64,000 nucleotides of DNA from Rachycentron canadum (taxonomy: Eukaryota; Chordata; Actinopteri; Carangiformes; Rachycentridae), in contig CM076654.1 in the NCBI GenBank assembly GCA_038496675.1, positions 2,408,688-2,472,687 of the forward strand, given 5' to 3'. The stretch's first letter is position 1. Each line of letters begins with the position of its first letter. Under the pieces are notes generated by a model. It was not told the origin of the DNA. It saw only the letters and a list, made by a program, of their open reading frames with translations, and did not search any database. Below are positions 1 through 13,023 of the stretch, one piece after another. Made by a program: the position numbers and the translations under genes.

Positions 1-31
1 TGTGTGTGTGTGTGGGGGGGGGGGGGGGGGG
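1..31 (+). repeat. (TG)n followed by a poly-G run
   Basis: Seven TG units run directly into a G homopolymer of about 18 bases. Confidence 0.95.
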
Positions 32-3009
32 AAGACATGAAACGAGCTGGCACCGGAGAAAACAATGACTGTGTTCGTAACCACAGTGATCCCTGGCTGA
101 AATTGCTCGACACAGTGCTGAAACAAAGCATTGAAACACAGAGGGAGCATGTTGTTATCTGCAGCCCCCTTGCCCTCTGCGCTGTGGTGGGGGGCCCGTT
201 TGGTGGCAAAATTTAGACGTCAGGGGAATTATCTCAGAGAGACAGGCAGCCGGGCCCTCGGGCTCCCACCTTAATCCTGTGTCGTCACTGCTCCAATTCG
301 TAGGAGCAAAACAAAAGGTTTTTTGGAAGCACTAGTGGGGGCTGAAAGTGGGTGTGTGTGTGTTCTGCTTTTAAATCGTGCTAAGACAAGACTAGCTCAC
401 TGAGGGGAACCAGCAAAATCTGCCCCTGAGGCAGACAAAAACAAACACAAACATAGCCACACTCAGGTAGGAGGGCTAACCTTTCATCCTCACCTTACAG
501 GTGAGGGAGAGGTGAGGTTCATATTTGGGAGAGAGCTGTCGTCACCCATGGGGCCCTTGGGGCTCTGCAGCACTTCAACAAGATAGAAAAGAGCAATTTT
601 TTTGTTTTGTTTTGGGCTTTTTTTTTTTTTTTTTTTTTTTTTTTAGTGCCGTTTCCTGGGGTGATTTTTTTTCCCCCTCCCGTTTGTTCTTTATTTTGTT
701 TTGTTTTTCCTGCCGCGCTCATGCGTATGTGTATTCAGAGACATGACAGGCAGAGTGGCAGCATTTCCCAAGTCGACTTCAACCCAGTCTGCCTGTAACA
801 ATGACTTTTATCTGCAGCTGCCCTTTCATGTGTTTGTGTCAAGCCGTGACGAAACAGACTGCTCCTTTTAACCTGAACCCGTGGTCAAAAGTGATACTAC
901 AGTGAGGTATAGTACAGTGGAGACCATGGACTTCACCGCTGAAACTGAAAGGTCCACGGCAAAGAGAATTTAATATAACAGAGAAAAGTCTCAGAAACCT
1001 TCAGATGAAAATGTTGGCTGCACAATAATATGTGCTTTGTGTGTGTGTGAGACAACTTCTGTGGAAACGCCATGAGCAGGTGCCGGACTCTTTTTCTCAA
1101 CCCAAGCAGCCGCTCCTGTCAGACGGGAGGAAAGGCTATTGGCAGCTCAGATCTCTCATTCCCGAGGCTAATGCAATCTAAAGTGCCCGCTGGCTGGGGA
1201 TCTGATGGGGGTGGTGGTGGTGGGGGGGTTTCAATCAACTGTATATTTATTTATTTTTTCTAGCTTTTAGTTACACAAGGAGGTGCTGCATACGCGCAAA
1301 AAAAAAAAAAAAAAAAAAGTCTTTTTTTTCCCTCCATGCCGTGCTGCTTTACAATCAACCTGTTGAACAGTGCCCTTTGTATGTAAAAGCAATGGGCTGT
1401 GCAAAGTATTCTGGGTCTCCTTATATGCAGTCTGTGGAAGAAAAAGCTAAAAAAAAGAATGTGGTTTGCATCTGTTGACCAGTTTCTTTCAAAGCAAATT
1501 TAAAATTTTGTATAATGTGAAGAAAAGGCGAAAGGTGAATTCGCGGGAATCTTTCTCTGTCACAAACGTGTCGACAACGAGAACGCTGAACGCTACATCA
1601 GTGTTTGTGATGCTCTTTGATGTCGAATGAAAGGAGCGATCACACGAGACTCTGGGGCTCCGTGTTTCTCTTTGTGACGAGTTTGTACCTATGTTGTTTG
1701 TTTTTTTTGGGGGGGGGGGGCAGTCGCTCGTTTGTTTTATAGGAATGTCTCTAAACTGAATAGACCTGAAGAGATGGAGATGGATATAAGATCAAGGTCT
1801 GGTCTCATAGAATCCAACAGCTCCTCAAATCATAACTGAAACACAATATGTTACTGATGCCTCGCAATGACCCGACTGACCCACAATGTTGACTGCAACA
1901 CTTTGCAAACGTCCGCCACCGCCTCCTCAAGAGGCTTTTCACAGCGACTACAACGTCATGCTACTTCTTCGGCGTCACATCCTCCATCACAGATCCGACA
2001 GAGTCCTGTAGGTGCAGAAACCGGCTTAACTTGCCGGGTCCGGTCAGCCATCGTTGTGGTTTTAATACGTTCGCCGAGCGGCTACGTCTTCAGGAAAGGA
2101 ATGGAGTTTGATGCTGAACTCAACAACATTTCCTTTGGACTGATAACAGCTGTTAATGCTAACGTTAGCCACGTAGCGTTACCAAAAACTGACGAAAAGC
2201 TCCTTTAACACAGCCACACTACACACTAATGGCACAGATGATAGAATTAACCACAACTTATTTCTGCAAAGTTAACACGAAGGAGTAATGGAACTTTGTG
2301 TTCAGTTGTGAAAACCATATGCTGTAGAAATGAACTAATTACAATTATATTATTATTATTATATAATAAGTGGTGGGCAGGAGCCAGCTGTCTAAACACT
2401 GAGGTTGTGTCACATGCATAAATTGCAATTCTTCCCCGATAAGCTGCTCCTGCTAATACCGTATGAGAGCTGATCTGAGCGCTGTTGTGATTGAGCAGTC
2501 GCCTTAAACATAAATACAAACATGAAGTTAGCATGAAGATAAATTCATAAATACTGTAGCTCCACTCAAACAGCCCTGAGCTCTGCAGCTCCAGCACCAA
2601 CGTCATGATTTCACTTGGTGCCCGTAAAGTTTGTTTCATCACACACAGATACCTTGAGAAACACAATAGTTTGCAATGTCTGACTGAAGACTGACAAAGT
2701 CGTTTAAATTCTACTTATTTGAGGGTTCGAGGAGGCCCTCAGAGTCAGTTTTATTCATCTTTTATTTGTTATTCATACTAATAGACTTACCTATACTGAA
2801 GCTGGCTCTTGAGGAGGAATTTTGTGTGGAAATCTGCTCTTAGCGACACATTTGGATGATTGTGTTTGCTTGAATAAAAAAAACAAATGGGACATTTTCC
2901 ACTCAGGTAATTGCATAATTATTTGAATTTGTAGTGGACTTTTTTTTTTTTAGTTCCAACCATCTGTCACTTTGTCTCTTCAGCTACGTCATCTCTGTTT
3001 ATCTCTGTG

Positions 3010-3045
<36 letters not shown>
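3010..3045 (+). repeat. (CT)n(CA)n microsatellite
   Basis: CT units pass directly into CA units. Confidence 0.95.
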
Positions 3046-4348
3046 GCAGAGTAACACAGCTGTTACACTGACCCATTAACAAATGTCAGGGAGAGAGGGA
3101 GAGAGAGCGAGGCTTTAATCCCCTGTTCCTCATTATTTATATATATATATTTGTGCCAAAAGCAGAGGTCAACTCGACACTGGTCACGACCTGCTGTAGG
3201 CGGCCGTTGGCCATTTTACAGCCGTGCCGTAGCTCGATGGGGACGGGGTCTAAAAACTCTGAGGGGAGCCGATCAGTTGGGATGATGCAGCAAATTGAGA
3301 AACAGCTCCTCTCTGTGAACAAAAATGCCTGCTAACATCTCTGTACTTTGTGCTGTCATACGTGCCCATTGGGTTATTCAGCCTCTGATTGTGTATTTAG
3401 CTACGTAAACTGTTATAAATATTTTCACTAAATACAAAAAACTCACTAAATAGGGACTACGTGTGAGCCAAAAACCTTATGAGACGTGAAAAACTGGATA
3501 AGATTTTGTAGGACAGTCAAAAAGGCCGTGCCAATTATTCACAGTCACGTTGCCCTAATTATAAAATATTACCAAGTACTGGAGCACAGAGAAAAGATAT
3601 CCTAAATGATAGTTGTTCACAAGAGGTGATTGTTTTGTTGTTCTACCTCCCATTGTAGCAGCAGATCTCTGTGTCCAAACCAAGAATCGGAGAAACTTTG
3701 AAATGATTGACCTCAGAGTGCAACAGCCTTAAGTACAAGGCTGTGTTGGAAACTAAAAAATTGAATGTCTTCATTTTTGCAGCAACACGCACAGCAGCAC
3801 TGGAAGGAAGCTTTTCACACATCTGCTCTCCTCAAGAAGCATCAGCTCTGCATTTTATCCTCAGAGCACAGACCAAAGCTGCGTCCCAAAGCAGGGGCTC
3901 CATTTGAAGACTGATTGCCATTTTTAAGGCTCCTCTAAGGCTACAAAGGCTCCTACGGGTGGATCTTCATGACCCAACATATCCCCATATTTATTGGGCG
4001 CTCGTAATGAAACCAGACTCAGTCGAACAGCTCACGGTCCAACTGTTATAACCAAGGGCCTTAAAACCTCAAGTTTTTTGTGAAAGTGCTGTTGTTATTG
4101 CCTGGTGACAGAAGCCACACACTAAAGATGACACAGAGCAAAAATCCTCCATAAACAAGACAAGGGGCATATTTGGCATTTTTAACAGAAACAGTGTTAA
4201 GAGTGGGTGAAAAACAGAAGGAGCTCTTAGGATCTGTAGAGAGAAGTGCTTTCATACCGTACCTGCACTGACACAGCTTGAACTTGGACTGTTTCTGGTT
4301 GAGAAAACAGTTGGGGGTCAGCAACTCGCAAGGTGAACTCACCAGTCC

Positions 4349-4351
<3 letters not shown>

Positions 4352-4391
<40 letters not shown>
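4352..4391 (+). repeat. (GA)n microsatellite
   Basis: About 20 uninterrupted AG/GA units. Confidence 0.95.
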
Positions 4392-4394
<3 letters not shown>

Positions 4395-7300
4395 AAAGCA
4401 AATCATTTAAAAACCAGCGTTGAGTACAGAGGTTTGAGTTCGTTGTGTCCTCTCTTCTCCCTTTGAATGAACATGAGCTGGAAAGCAGCCTTTAGGTAGC
4501 CCTGCAGGTTTCTGGGAAAATGAGTCCTGTGAGGCTGACATAGTGTGTAGTCATTAGACCTAATCACCTCAGTGCTGTCTGGGGGAGTGGAGGGCAGTAA
4601 CACACACAGGTGCACATGCACATTCACACACATGCCGGCACACCTGCTCGCACGCACTCATCATCACCAATATCTCCTCTCTCCGCGCCACCTCAGCATC
4701 ATCAAAGACAAGGCTTATTACCCACAACCCCCCTGGGCTGGAGCTGGGACATAGCTGAGTGCAGCTGAAGACCACATGACTATGTGGGTTAAGTGGGTTC
4801 AGTGATGGCTGAGAGGAAAATATGGCTACAAGTTAAACTATATAAAACGGATGTAAAAGTCCACCAGTAGCTTTCTTATAATGAAAAAATAACACTTGTG
4901 TGTTTTAATAAACTAAAATGATTATTATAAACAATTAAATATCAGCATTTCAGGCCAATGCAGGAGGAATTATACTGTTTCAAGGCTTTAACATGCAAAT
5001 TTCGTTTTTTTGAAAATAATAAACTATGAGATTTTCAACATTTATTAAAAAAAAATCAGTTATCAAACCTGATAAACACCCTGCAGTTGTCAAGTGCATA
5101 TATACAGACGGACAGATGGATAGAACCAGATGTCTTTACTCGCCAATATCCAGCAGTTTTCCATGTAACGAAGAAAGAAACAGGTTGTGCAAAGTTTCAA
5201 CTGACGCTAGTAAGAAAACCTTTAACAGATCATTTCCTGGCGCTTCAAAACAAAAGCACTTCCTGTAACAATACTCCCGGTGAGAAATACTAACAGATTA
5301 CCATTTGTACTAAACAAGTCAGAACAGATGTTGGAATAATAAAGCAAACTGAGATGTATAATAAAGTCGAAATATATCCACATAGTTGAGCTATCTAGTG
5401 GACAGTCTGTTCACTTATGATGCAGGTTATAAAAATTCATGACCGTGATGCCTCAATGTTAAAATGTCTGTTGTGTTTCTTGTTGCGTACGTAATGGATG
5501 ACGTTAATGATGCTGAATGGCCATGCTCACTGTTTGACTCTGTCTATCAGACAAAGCCTGATAGATTCTGAAAATGATGAATGAAGTGAATCTATGAGCT
5601 TCACAGTCCCCTGATCTTAATCCAGCTAAACTCCAGTGGAGCAAAATGTTAGAAAAACCACCAAGGAAGACTTGAACTTGAACTGAAATACTGAGACACT
5701 TGGGTTGGTTTGTATATTAGTTCGTTACCATCTGTATATGTACTATTGTGGCACCCCTCTCACTGCCTTGGAGGTTGCCTTCTGGACTATAAAAGCTGCC
5801 CCCGTGTGCTCACTTGCTCCCTCCCTTCCACCTGCTGGCATCCATTTATTTCGGCAGAGCTCTTACTTTGGCAGATACGAGACCTCCACAGTCTGGTAAA
5901 GATTCTCAGGCATCTGGGTCATAGTTCTCTGGGAAAGTTAAATCTAGGGCAACTGGACTTAGTTGTACATTCTTGAAGATGTTTCACCAAGAGGCTTCAA
6001 TTCTGAACTGAGAAGCAGCCTCTTCAGTCCAGTTACCCCAGATTTTACTTTCTTGGAGAAAACCTCCACAGCACACATGCCTCTAATCCATGCACCACCT
6101 TCATGGATAAACTTGCAGATTTCCACATCCACTTGTCCTACCTTTGATTTATAATAAATTATTGTCTACGGCAGAACTTCGCGTGGTCTCCTTCCTTGTC
6201 ACATTCACTGAGCCAGTTTGTGACACTATCCAACTCAGGCTCTAGCCTCAACATTTGATACCTTTCCAGTGTCTGGTTTGAGCGGGGCACTGTCTCTGCA
6301 AACTGCAGCTGTTTCCCTTTAAAACTCATCCTTCACATAACACATCCTGCAGTGCTTTTCATCAACAATTAAACTCTTTTTGGAATTACAATTTCTGGCA
6401 ACTAAAGTGTAATTTGTCACAGCTTTACAGCATTTGTTATGGTTGGAATAATTACAGCGCATTAAAGATGTATTGGACGGCTTATTAAAAGAACATAAGG
6501 GACGTATTTCTGGGGAAAAAATGTCATAGTCCTTCTAAATCTCATTTTATGCGCATGTTATAAATGTGACAAGTATATTTGTTGTATTCATTATGCATGA
6601 GAGGCGGAGGATTTTTTTTCAACGCAGCCTTGAGACAAAAGTGGAAAAGCATTTGGAATGTGTGTAAAAATAGTTGGTGCGGTCTGGCTTTCCAGATATA
6701 AGATGCAGCTCGACACTTGTCATGTTCAGCCAAGGCACTGATGAATGAAAGCAAAATGAAATGGGTTGAGTTTGTCTATGAGCTCAGTCCACCACACTTT
6801 ACAACCGGCAGAGCTCACTGCTCCACCAGGGCCAAACAGCCCTTCACGTGCCTGTCAGATCTGGATAATTAAATCATTCAAACTCATAGATATCAATTCC
6901 ATAAATTAAAATTTTTATACATACAAAAAAAAAAAAACTTTCCCAAACATTGAAAGTTTTACACAATTTCCAAAGTGATTTCTCGTTGGGTCAAAGCACC
7001 AAAAAGAAGCATGGGAAACAGAAAAGTGAATTCTTAACCACATTTGCCGTTAGCCAGTCCTTTCACTGAAACCAACTTAATGAAGATTTATGATTTTCTC
7101 GTTTTTTGATGAGAAAGTAAATAATCCAGTTCGTTCAAACTCATCACGCCATCGCTTGGGTCACACTCCTCTCACTCTTCGCCGTAGCAGGAGCTAAAGA
7201 AGCAGCTGACTGTACAAACCATCTGTAGGCTCGTTGGTCCAAAGTCAGAGGCTCAGTGAATTTAGCCCAAATGATCAGTAAATAAAGGGGACCAGCCATC

Positions 7301-8163
7301 GCAGCTGATGCCCGTTCAAATATATCCTGTGTTTTGTTTTGTTTTTTTCTATTTGATGCTGTTGCTGCTTTAGTTTCCAGCAAAATGAAAAAAGAATATG
7401 TGAATATTTGAATTTTTTTTTTTTTTTTTTTTTAAACAATTTTCTCATCTTTCTGAGAAAGATCTTAGCCCACACCAGCCGCCCCTGGGTTCCTCTCTGG
7501 CCCTCATCCAATCCCTCCACTGAGTCTGGTGCAAATTAGTTCTGAACTTTTTGCGCGATCCTGCTGACAAACCAATCGATATTTTTTTCTGTTGATGTAT
7601 GTGAGTTGGTGGATGATGTTTTTTGCTCTCCAGCATGTGGACACAACATTTAAGTCTCTCTCAACTCTTCGGAGATTGGAACCTGAGATCACTTGATTCT
7701 GACTCTGTCTGTAGCCATTATCCCCCACTCCACATAATTTGAAAAATATATCTGTAATATGCAAAATTTAATCTTATTTGGGGTTTTACATTTTACTGTC
7801 TCCATTAATCTAATGGCTCAAAACTGGCCAGTGGACCGTATTTTGCTAATTCACTGGCGCGCTGCCATTTTGCGGCCATGATAGATAGACATGATAGTTC
7901 TGATCGACTGAACCGATGCCACAGATTTGTCACAGGGAAAATGCCACAGCAGCAGAGCAGCTGTAGTGAAGAAAACTTTTATCCTCTGGGCAATCAGACC
8001 GGGGTCAAACACAGTGAAAATGCAGAATATGCAAATGTGGCCACATTAACTAAAATGTGTAAATGTAATGCATCTCCAATCTTAGTGTAGGTTAATGGAA
8101 ATGAACTTTCCAGCCAAAAAGCAACATAAATCAAACAGGCAGCAGTGGGGAAAAAAAAACATA

Positions 8164-8220
8164 CCCGACAATTTAAAATTCACGTGTCAAAAGTCGACAC
8201 GTGAATTTTAAATTGTCGGG
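8164..8220. repeat. Perfect 25-bp inverted repeat
   Basis: Arms 8164-8188 and 8196-8220 are exact reverse complements with a 7-base spacer, AAAAGTC. Each arm contains CACGTG. No similar sequence was noticed elsewhere in the window. Confidence 0.95.
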
Positions 8221-8596
8221 ACCCAATAGTGGCAAAAATACACCCACGTACTGTTTTATAGACAGGTGACAAAATAAAAAACATTTACTGAATATGTAGA
8301 GAAACATAACAAAATACTTCAGTGTCACCAGATCACAAATATAATAAGATAAAAAGAAATATAGAGGTGAGTTCGTTATACACTCACATACATCAGATGA
8401 ACGTATGACTGGGGTTTACTGACCAGTGTTGGACCCATTCATGTTGTCACAATAACACATCATCCCACAGTGCACGACAAGATTCACTTTCACATCCCTC
8501 CCTTTGTCAACTGAGTAAATGGTGTGCACATTCCCTCTCTTGCTTGCCTCCCTCACTCTGTCCCTTTTCAGGGTTTAGGTTTAAATGCCAATATCA

Positions 8597-9103
8597 TTAA
8601 AGGTCCCATATTGTTTAAGATTTTCAATGTCTTCTTTGATTATAAAGCAGGTCTAGGTTCTATATTAATACAGTGAAAGCATCAAAGGTCTCAGTCCACA
8701 GAGTAATGCTCACAGCCTGTATTCAAAGACTGAGCCTTAAAACCAGTCCTCAGGACTTCTGGAACTTTGTGATGTCACAACTATACAGTACTATACCCTC
8801 AGCCACGCCCCAAGCCTAACCCAACCGGGCACACCATCCAACCTAGCCGGATTTGGTTTCTCTGAGTGAAAGCTGCCTTGTTTTTATTGGCTCGCTCAGA
8901 AAAACAGTCAACCAATCAGAAGACAGGCTCAATTCCTCTCTGAGCTGTTGTTACTACAGCTCCAGCGAGAAGCCTGAGAGAGGAGATGTCCAACTACACT
9001 GAGATGGTTTTTGGTTCTTAAAACCACAAAATAATATATCTTTTTATGGAGATGAACACTTCATAATAAAACACTGAAGGGGTATGAAACATGAGACCTT
9101 TAA
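8597..9103 (+). mobile_element. Family A MITE, full length, TTAA-flanked
   Basis: About 507 bases bounded by TTAA on both sides. It opens TTAAAGGTCCCATA and closes with an imperfect inverse, GAGACCTTTAA. The body shows features shared by all copies: a CTAGGTTCTATATTAATACAG segment, a TGATGTCAC site, GCCACGCCCC, two CCAAT-type sites in opposite orientation, and GGTTCTTAAAACCACAAA. There is no coding capacity. TTAA target duplication with AGG at the ends suggests the Kolobok/T2 type of DNA transposon; piggyBac is the alternative. Confidence 0.75.
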
Positions 9104-9146
9104 GACCATTTATTAGCATTTCTTTTCCTTGTGGGAAGCAACAGTT

Positions 9147-9178
9147 CCAACCAACCAACCAACCAACCAACCAACCAA
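9147..9178 (+). repeat. (CCAA)n tetranucleotide repeat
   Basis: Eight CCAA/CAAC units in a row. Confidence 0.95.
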
Positions 9179-9873
9179 GTCAAATTCCTGGAGGGAAAAG
9201 ATCCCATTCATTTCAGCGTCAACCCACATCAACCAAGATCAGGGGAGTTGTAAATGAGGGTTGACTGATGTGTGCTGACCCATTCATGGGCGAGGGCTTT
9301 GACCCACATCACTATGTCAGTCAGAATTAGACAGCACCTCTAACACCCTCAGCAAAACACCACATATCTTTTGGTGTCCATTGCTTCGGTGGAGCTCCTC
9401 GCACTTGGAGAATCTATGCCAAAGAGGACTGAAGCTGTTCTGGAGGCCTGCAGTAGCCCAACACCTTGGGAACACGCTCTGCTGAGTGACTGTTTTAGTT
9501 TTAATTCGATACCAATTTTCTGCCTTTGAATTTGCATCTAATTCTGCTTTAGTTTGTGATTTCCTGCCTCTCTATAATCACAGCCACACAGATGATGTTA
9601 TATCAAAGACATCTTGTGGCTGCATTACTTCCCCATTTATTTCCTGCTCCTCTGGGTGTGCAGCAGAAAGTGGTCTGTGCCTGTTAGATAATGTATTCCT
9701 CTCCATATCACGTAGAACATCAGTGGCATCCACTGAGGTTTAAGATGTTAGCTGGCTTTTCTGCTTTTAAATTGCACCATAACTGCTGAAATATGTTTGT
9801 ATATGTCTGTCCAGGTGTTAAACATCAAAAAAATCTAGATACATTTCTCTCGAACCACATCGGATCCACTGAC

Positions 9874-10174
9874 CTGGCTTTGTCTTTTTGATGTCTGAAC
9901 CGGACCCGGCCTGTTCTCAGCTCCTCCAAGGTGAAGGTGTTGTCTCTGGTCAGCTCTCGCCCGGCCTTCCCTCTGCCTCCCCTCTCTTCTCCATCCTCCC
10001 CTTTGAAGAGAAGCAGCCGCCCGTTGTTTGGGCTCTGGACGAGCTGAAAAATGAGCCGCTCAGATGGGCTGTCAGAGTCTTTGACTTGAAGCAGGGTAGG
10101 GGGCAGTGGGGCAAAACCCCCTAGGGGAACCAGCAGGGAACCATTGACCTGGAGGGTGGGCGGGTGGGTGTTTG
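9874..10174 (-). CDS. fras1: fras1 exon, start of CSPG repeat 1
   Basis: A 301-base exon that enters in phase 1 and leaves in phase 2 (ends GCC AG, donor GTCAGT). The acceptor is TTCTCTTCTCAG. It encodes about 100 residues beginning ANTHPPTLQVNGSLLVPLGG, then PPTLLQVKDSDS, ERLIFQLVQSPNNGRLLL and FTLEELRTGRVRFRHQKDKA. This is the N-terminal two thirds of a CSPG/NG2-like repeat, with the typical L-x-F-x-L-x-x-P-x-x-G strand and the L-x-x-G-x-V-x-F-x-H motif. N-G-S is a possible glycosylation site. A charged insert, GEDGEERGGRGKAGREL, lies between those motifs. The repeat must be completed by the next exon, which I did not find in the 9.87 kb to the left. The open frame running past the donor to 9825 is intron. 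Confidence 0.92.
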
Positions 10175-10493
10175 CTGAGAAGAGAAGGGATGACAGGAAG
10201 AGAAAGAAAAACTGAAAATAATCATCTTTGGTCCTATTCTCAAAGCTGAACTGAACTCGAAAAGCCTGGGTGAAAAAGTTCAAGTTCTTCATCTCGAAGG
10301 TGAATCACAGTGAAAATAACACACTTTGATGAATAATGTGTGGGGATAAGTCTGGTACACATAAACAGAAACGCCATTAACAAGAAGAGGGGTTATCAGA
10401 TGTTAGCAAAGAAAAGAAATATGAACTACAGGTTTGAGGTAAGAACTTCAAAACTACAAATGTGATGTGACTAAAATAAGAGATTTACATTAA

Positions 10494-10954
10494 TTAATGT
10501 CCCATATTTTATACTTTTCTTGAGTTTTATTAAAAGTTTTGATCTCCATAAGATGTATTTGTGGTTTTAAGAACCAAAAGTTTAACATCTCCTTTCTCAG
10601 GCTTTTTTCAGGAGCTCCAGTAATGACGGGTCAGTCAGCCAATCAGAAGAGAGGATCTAAACCTTCCTTCTGATTGGCCGTTTTCTGAGAGACTGAATAA
10701 ACTACAGCAGATTTCATGTAAACACTCAGAGAAACCAAATCCTGCAAGGTTGTATGGTGGGTCCAGGTGGGCTGGGTTTGGGGCGTGGCTCATAGGCAGT
10801 GCTTCATTGTGACATCACAAAGTCCTGACAGCTCATTATGAGGCTCAGTTTCTGAATGTGTGCATTTCTCTGTGGACTGAGCACTTTAGTTTCACAGTAT
10901 TAATACAGAATCTATGACATGGACATCTCCCTTTAGACTATATGGGACCTTTAA
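10494..10954 (-). mobile_element. Family A MITE, full length, inverted
   Basis: An inverted copy of the same element, 461 bases, with TTAATGTCCCATA at the left and TATGGGACCTTTAA at the right, so TTAA borders are kept on both sides. It includes the paired CCAAT boxes around 10638-10680 and GTGACATCAC. Confidence 0.75.
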
Positions 10955-11405
10955 GTTAGGAAATATTAACTCAAAAAACTGTACAAAAACATTTTTAAAT
11001 TAAAAAACAACTCGAACATTTTCGTGATTTTTACAGCTTTAAATGTATCTAATAAAAAATGACAGCTTTAAGTGTGTGATGAAGACAAGTGTGATAAGTG
11101 TGTGTGTGTGTTTGGGAGAGTTGGCTGGTGAAATACCAGTGAGGCATCCCCGTCTTGGCGTGGCATTTCAGAAGTTGACTTTAATTGGAACTGACTTTGT
11201 TGAGGAACTTTTTAAAGATCAGCTCTTTTGAGAGGCCATGTTGTAATCTCATTATATCTCCTCCTAATGATGCCAATAGACACTCTGAAATCTGAAACTT
11301 CCAGCCATATAATTAAACTCACAAATGAGAATAAAGTGTATAATTTAAAGCAATTTAAAGTACTAGTTTCTCAACTTTTTTTTTCCTTGACTGGCAAAAA
11401 TGGAA

Positions 11406-11500
11406 NNNNNNNNNNNNNNNNNNNNNNNNNNNNNNNNNNNNNNNNNNNNNNNNNNNNNNNNNNNNNNNNNNNNNNNNNNNNNNNNNNNNNNNNNNNNNNN
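11406..11500. other. Assembly gap
   Basis: 95 consecutive N. A single N also occurs at 56748 inside a CT tract. Confidence 1.
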
Positions 11501-11628
11501 AATTTTTTCAGGCTATTTCCCTTGATTAACTTGTGCATTAGTCCAGAGGCTGGAAAATGTTCATTTTTTAAGAAGAAGGCATTTAATCACAAAGGCCACG
11601 TATGGTAATATAATTCTCTGTTAGAATT

Positions 11629-11961
11629 AGGGGTGTAAAGATTTGTTTTTACAACAACAAGATACACATCATTTTAAATGGTTCTGATACGATTCATGAA
11701 TGATATTTGGCTCAATACAGAACAATATGATAGAATTCAATTACTTAAAATTTAGAAATGTTTAACGATTCTTTACTATTAAAAGTGCTAAAAATAAATC
11801 CATATCACGTTTGTCATGCTTAAATACAATTCTTAGTATCGATACAATCGGTTATTTACCTTGCAAATAGATTTTAGATCGATATACGTCCCCTGTGAGG
11901 GACAATTTGCCGAGCGCCTATCAATGTAGTTGGATCGTAGGAATATAAATCGATACACCCA
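11629..11961. mobile_element. hAT-like nonautonomous element
   Basis: About 330 bases opening AGGGGTGTAAAGATT and closing AATCGATACACCC, with degenerate GATACGATT-type repeats inside. These ends resemble teleost hAT MITEs. Target-site duplication was not resolved. Confidence 0.5.
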
Positions 11962-13023
11962 TGTAGTTGATGAATTGTTACACAGCTAATTAGAATTATT
12001 CTTCGTCGCATTTCATAAATCATCTAACAACCACAGCGGGCTCCTGACGACCCCGGGCGTCTCCGCCTGCAGGTTGACATTCGCTGTTTGAACATGAAAG
12101 CAGAAAGTAAGAGTACAAGACTCCGCCAACGACCCGACTCTGCAGACAGTGCTTTTTTTTTTTTTTTTTGTTAGTGTTATTCTGGAGAATCAATTATTAT
12201 ATTACTGACAGGGAGCTTCTAATGTCAGACACTTAATGTTGGCAATCTGTTGTCGCAAATTTCTAACAGCTAAAAAGAATGAAAAACCCATTCCTGCTGG
12301 CAGAGAAAACACAGAAACACACTTTTATACCATCACTACATTGGCCTTCAATAATTATATGTCTTTTATAAAAGCACCTGCACTGGCTTATTTTTGATGT
12401 CAGCTTTTATGCCTAGTTTCTTTAGTTTGACAAAGAATCAAAGACGTTTGTGAACTTGTGGCAATGAACCTCGGTGAATTATCACAATCCCTGCAGCTCT
12501 GCGCAGCTTTTTAGCAGCAGGAGTTTGTGTGGAGGAGAAAAAAGAGGGCGAATATTAGACATACATCCATCAGTTGGCAGGAAACGCGACTCTACACGGT
12601 GGTTGGCATCTGCTAAACTGTTTGCTCTCTTTTCTCCTCTAATGTTATTCGGTTGCTACAAAATAATTTGCAACTTTAAATGGCTCGTACGTAACGCAGA
12701 CTATAATGTTGTTCAATGTTCAGACGTGCTCCTTCACAAATGATTTTGTCTCAGACTTACACAGCTACGCTTCAAGTCTCTGGTGCTGCCATTTTTTTCT
12801 TGTAATTGACAGGTCATTAATTAGCTTGTCAGAGCTGACCTCTCTGTGTAGCATTAACCTGTGAAAGACTGTCACCATAAACTCTGCTCATCTCGCTCAG
12901 TAAACGGAGATGGTTATTTGCATGCAGCTTGAACGTCAGCGAGGAATCAACACAAAAACAACTGAAGCCAGCTCCACTGTGGATCTCAGCCATTTACAAG
13001 AGCCTTAAACCCATATTCTATCT

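Larger units (their letters stand above)
1..9873 (-). other. fras1 intron after the CSPG1 exon (partial)
   Basis: No coding exon was recognised here. It holds a TG/G tract at the window edge, a CpG-rich patch around 1900-2170, CT/CA and GA microsatellites, a perfect hairpin at 8164-8220, one full family A MITE at 8597-9103 and a CCAA tetranucleotide tract. An exon completing CSPG repeat 1 was looked for on the minus strand by its expected S-D-G-type ending and was not seen, so this intron is at least 9.87 kb. A short exon could still have been missed. Confidence 0.6.

Noticed and set aside
519..746. Short frames rich in Lys or Phe near the poly-T tract.
   Set aside because: Low-complexity translation of homopolymers; no domain and no splice context.
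3137..3335. Open frames on both strands over a GC-rich patch.
   Set aside because: No family similarity, splice context or codon bias; possibly an old dispersed repeat.
9825..10292. A 155-codon frame over the CSPG exon.
   Set aside because: Only 10174 to 9874 is exon; the rest extends into the introns beyond good splice sites.
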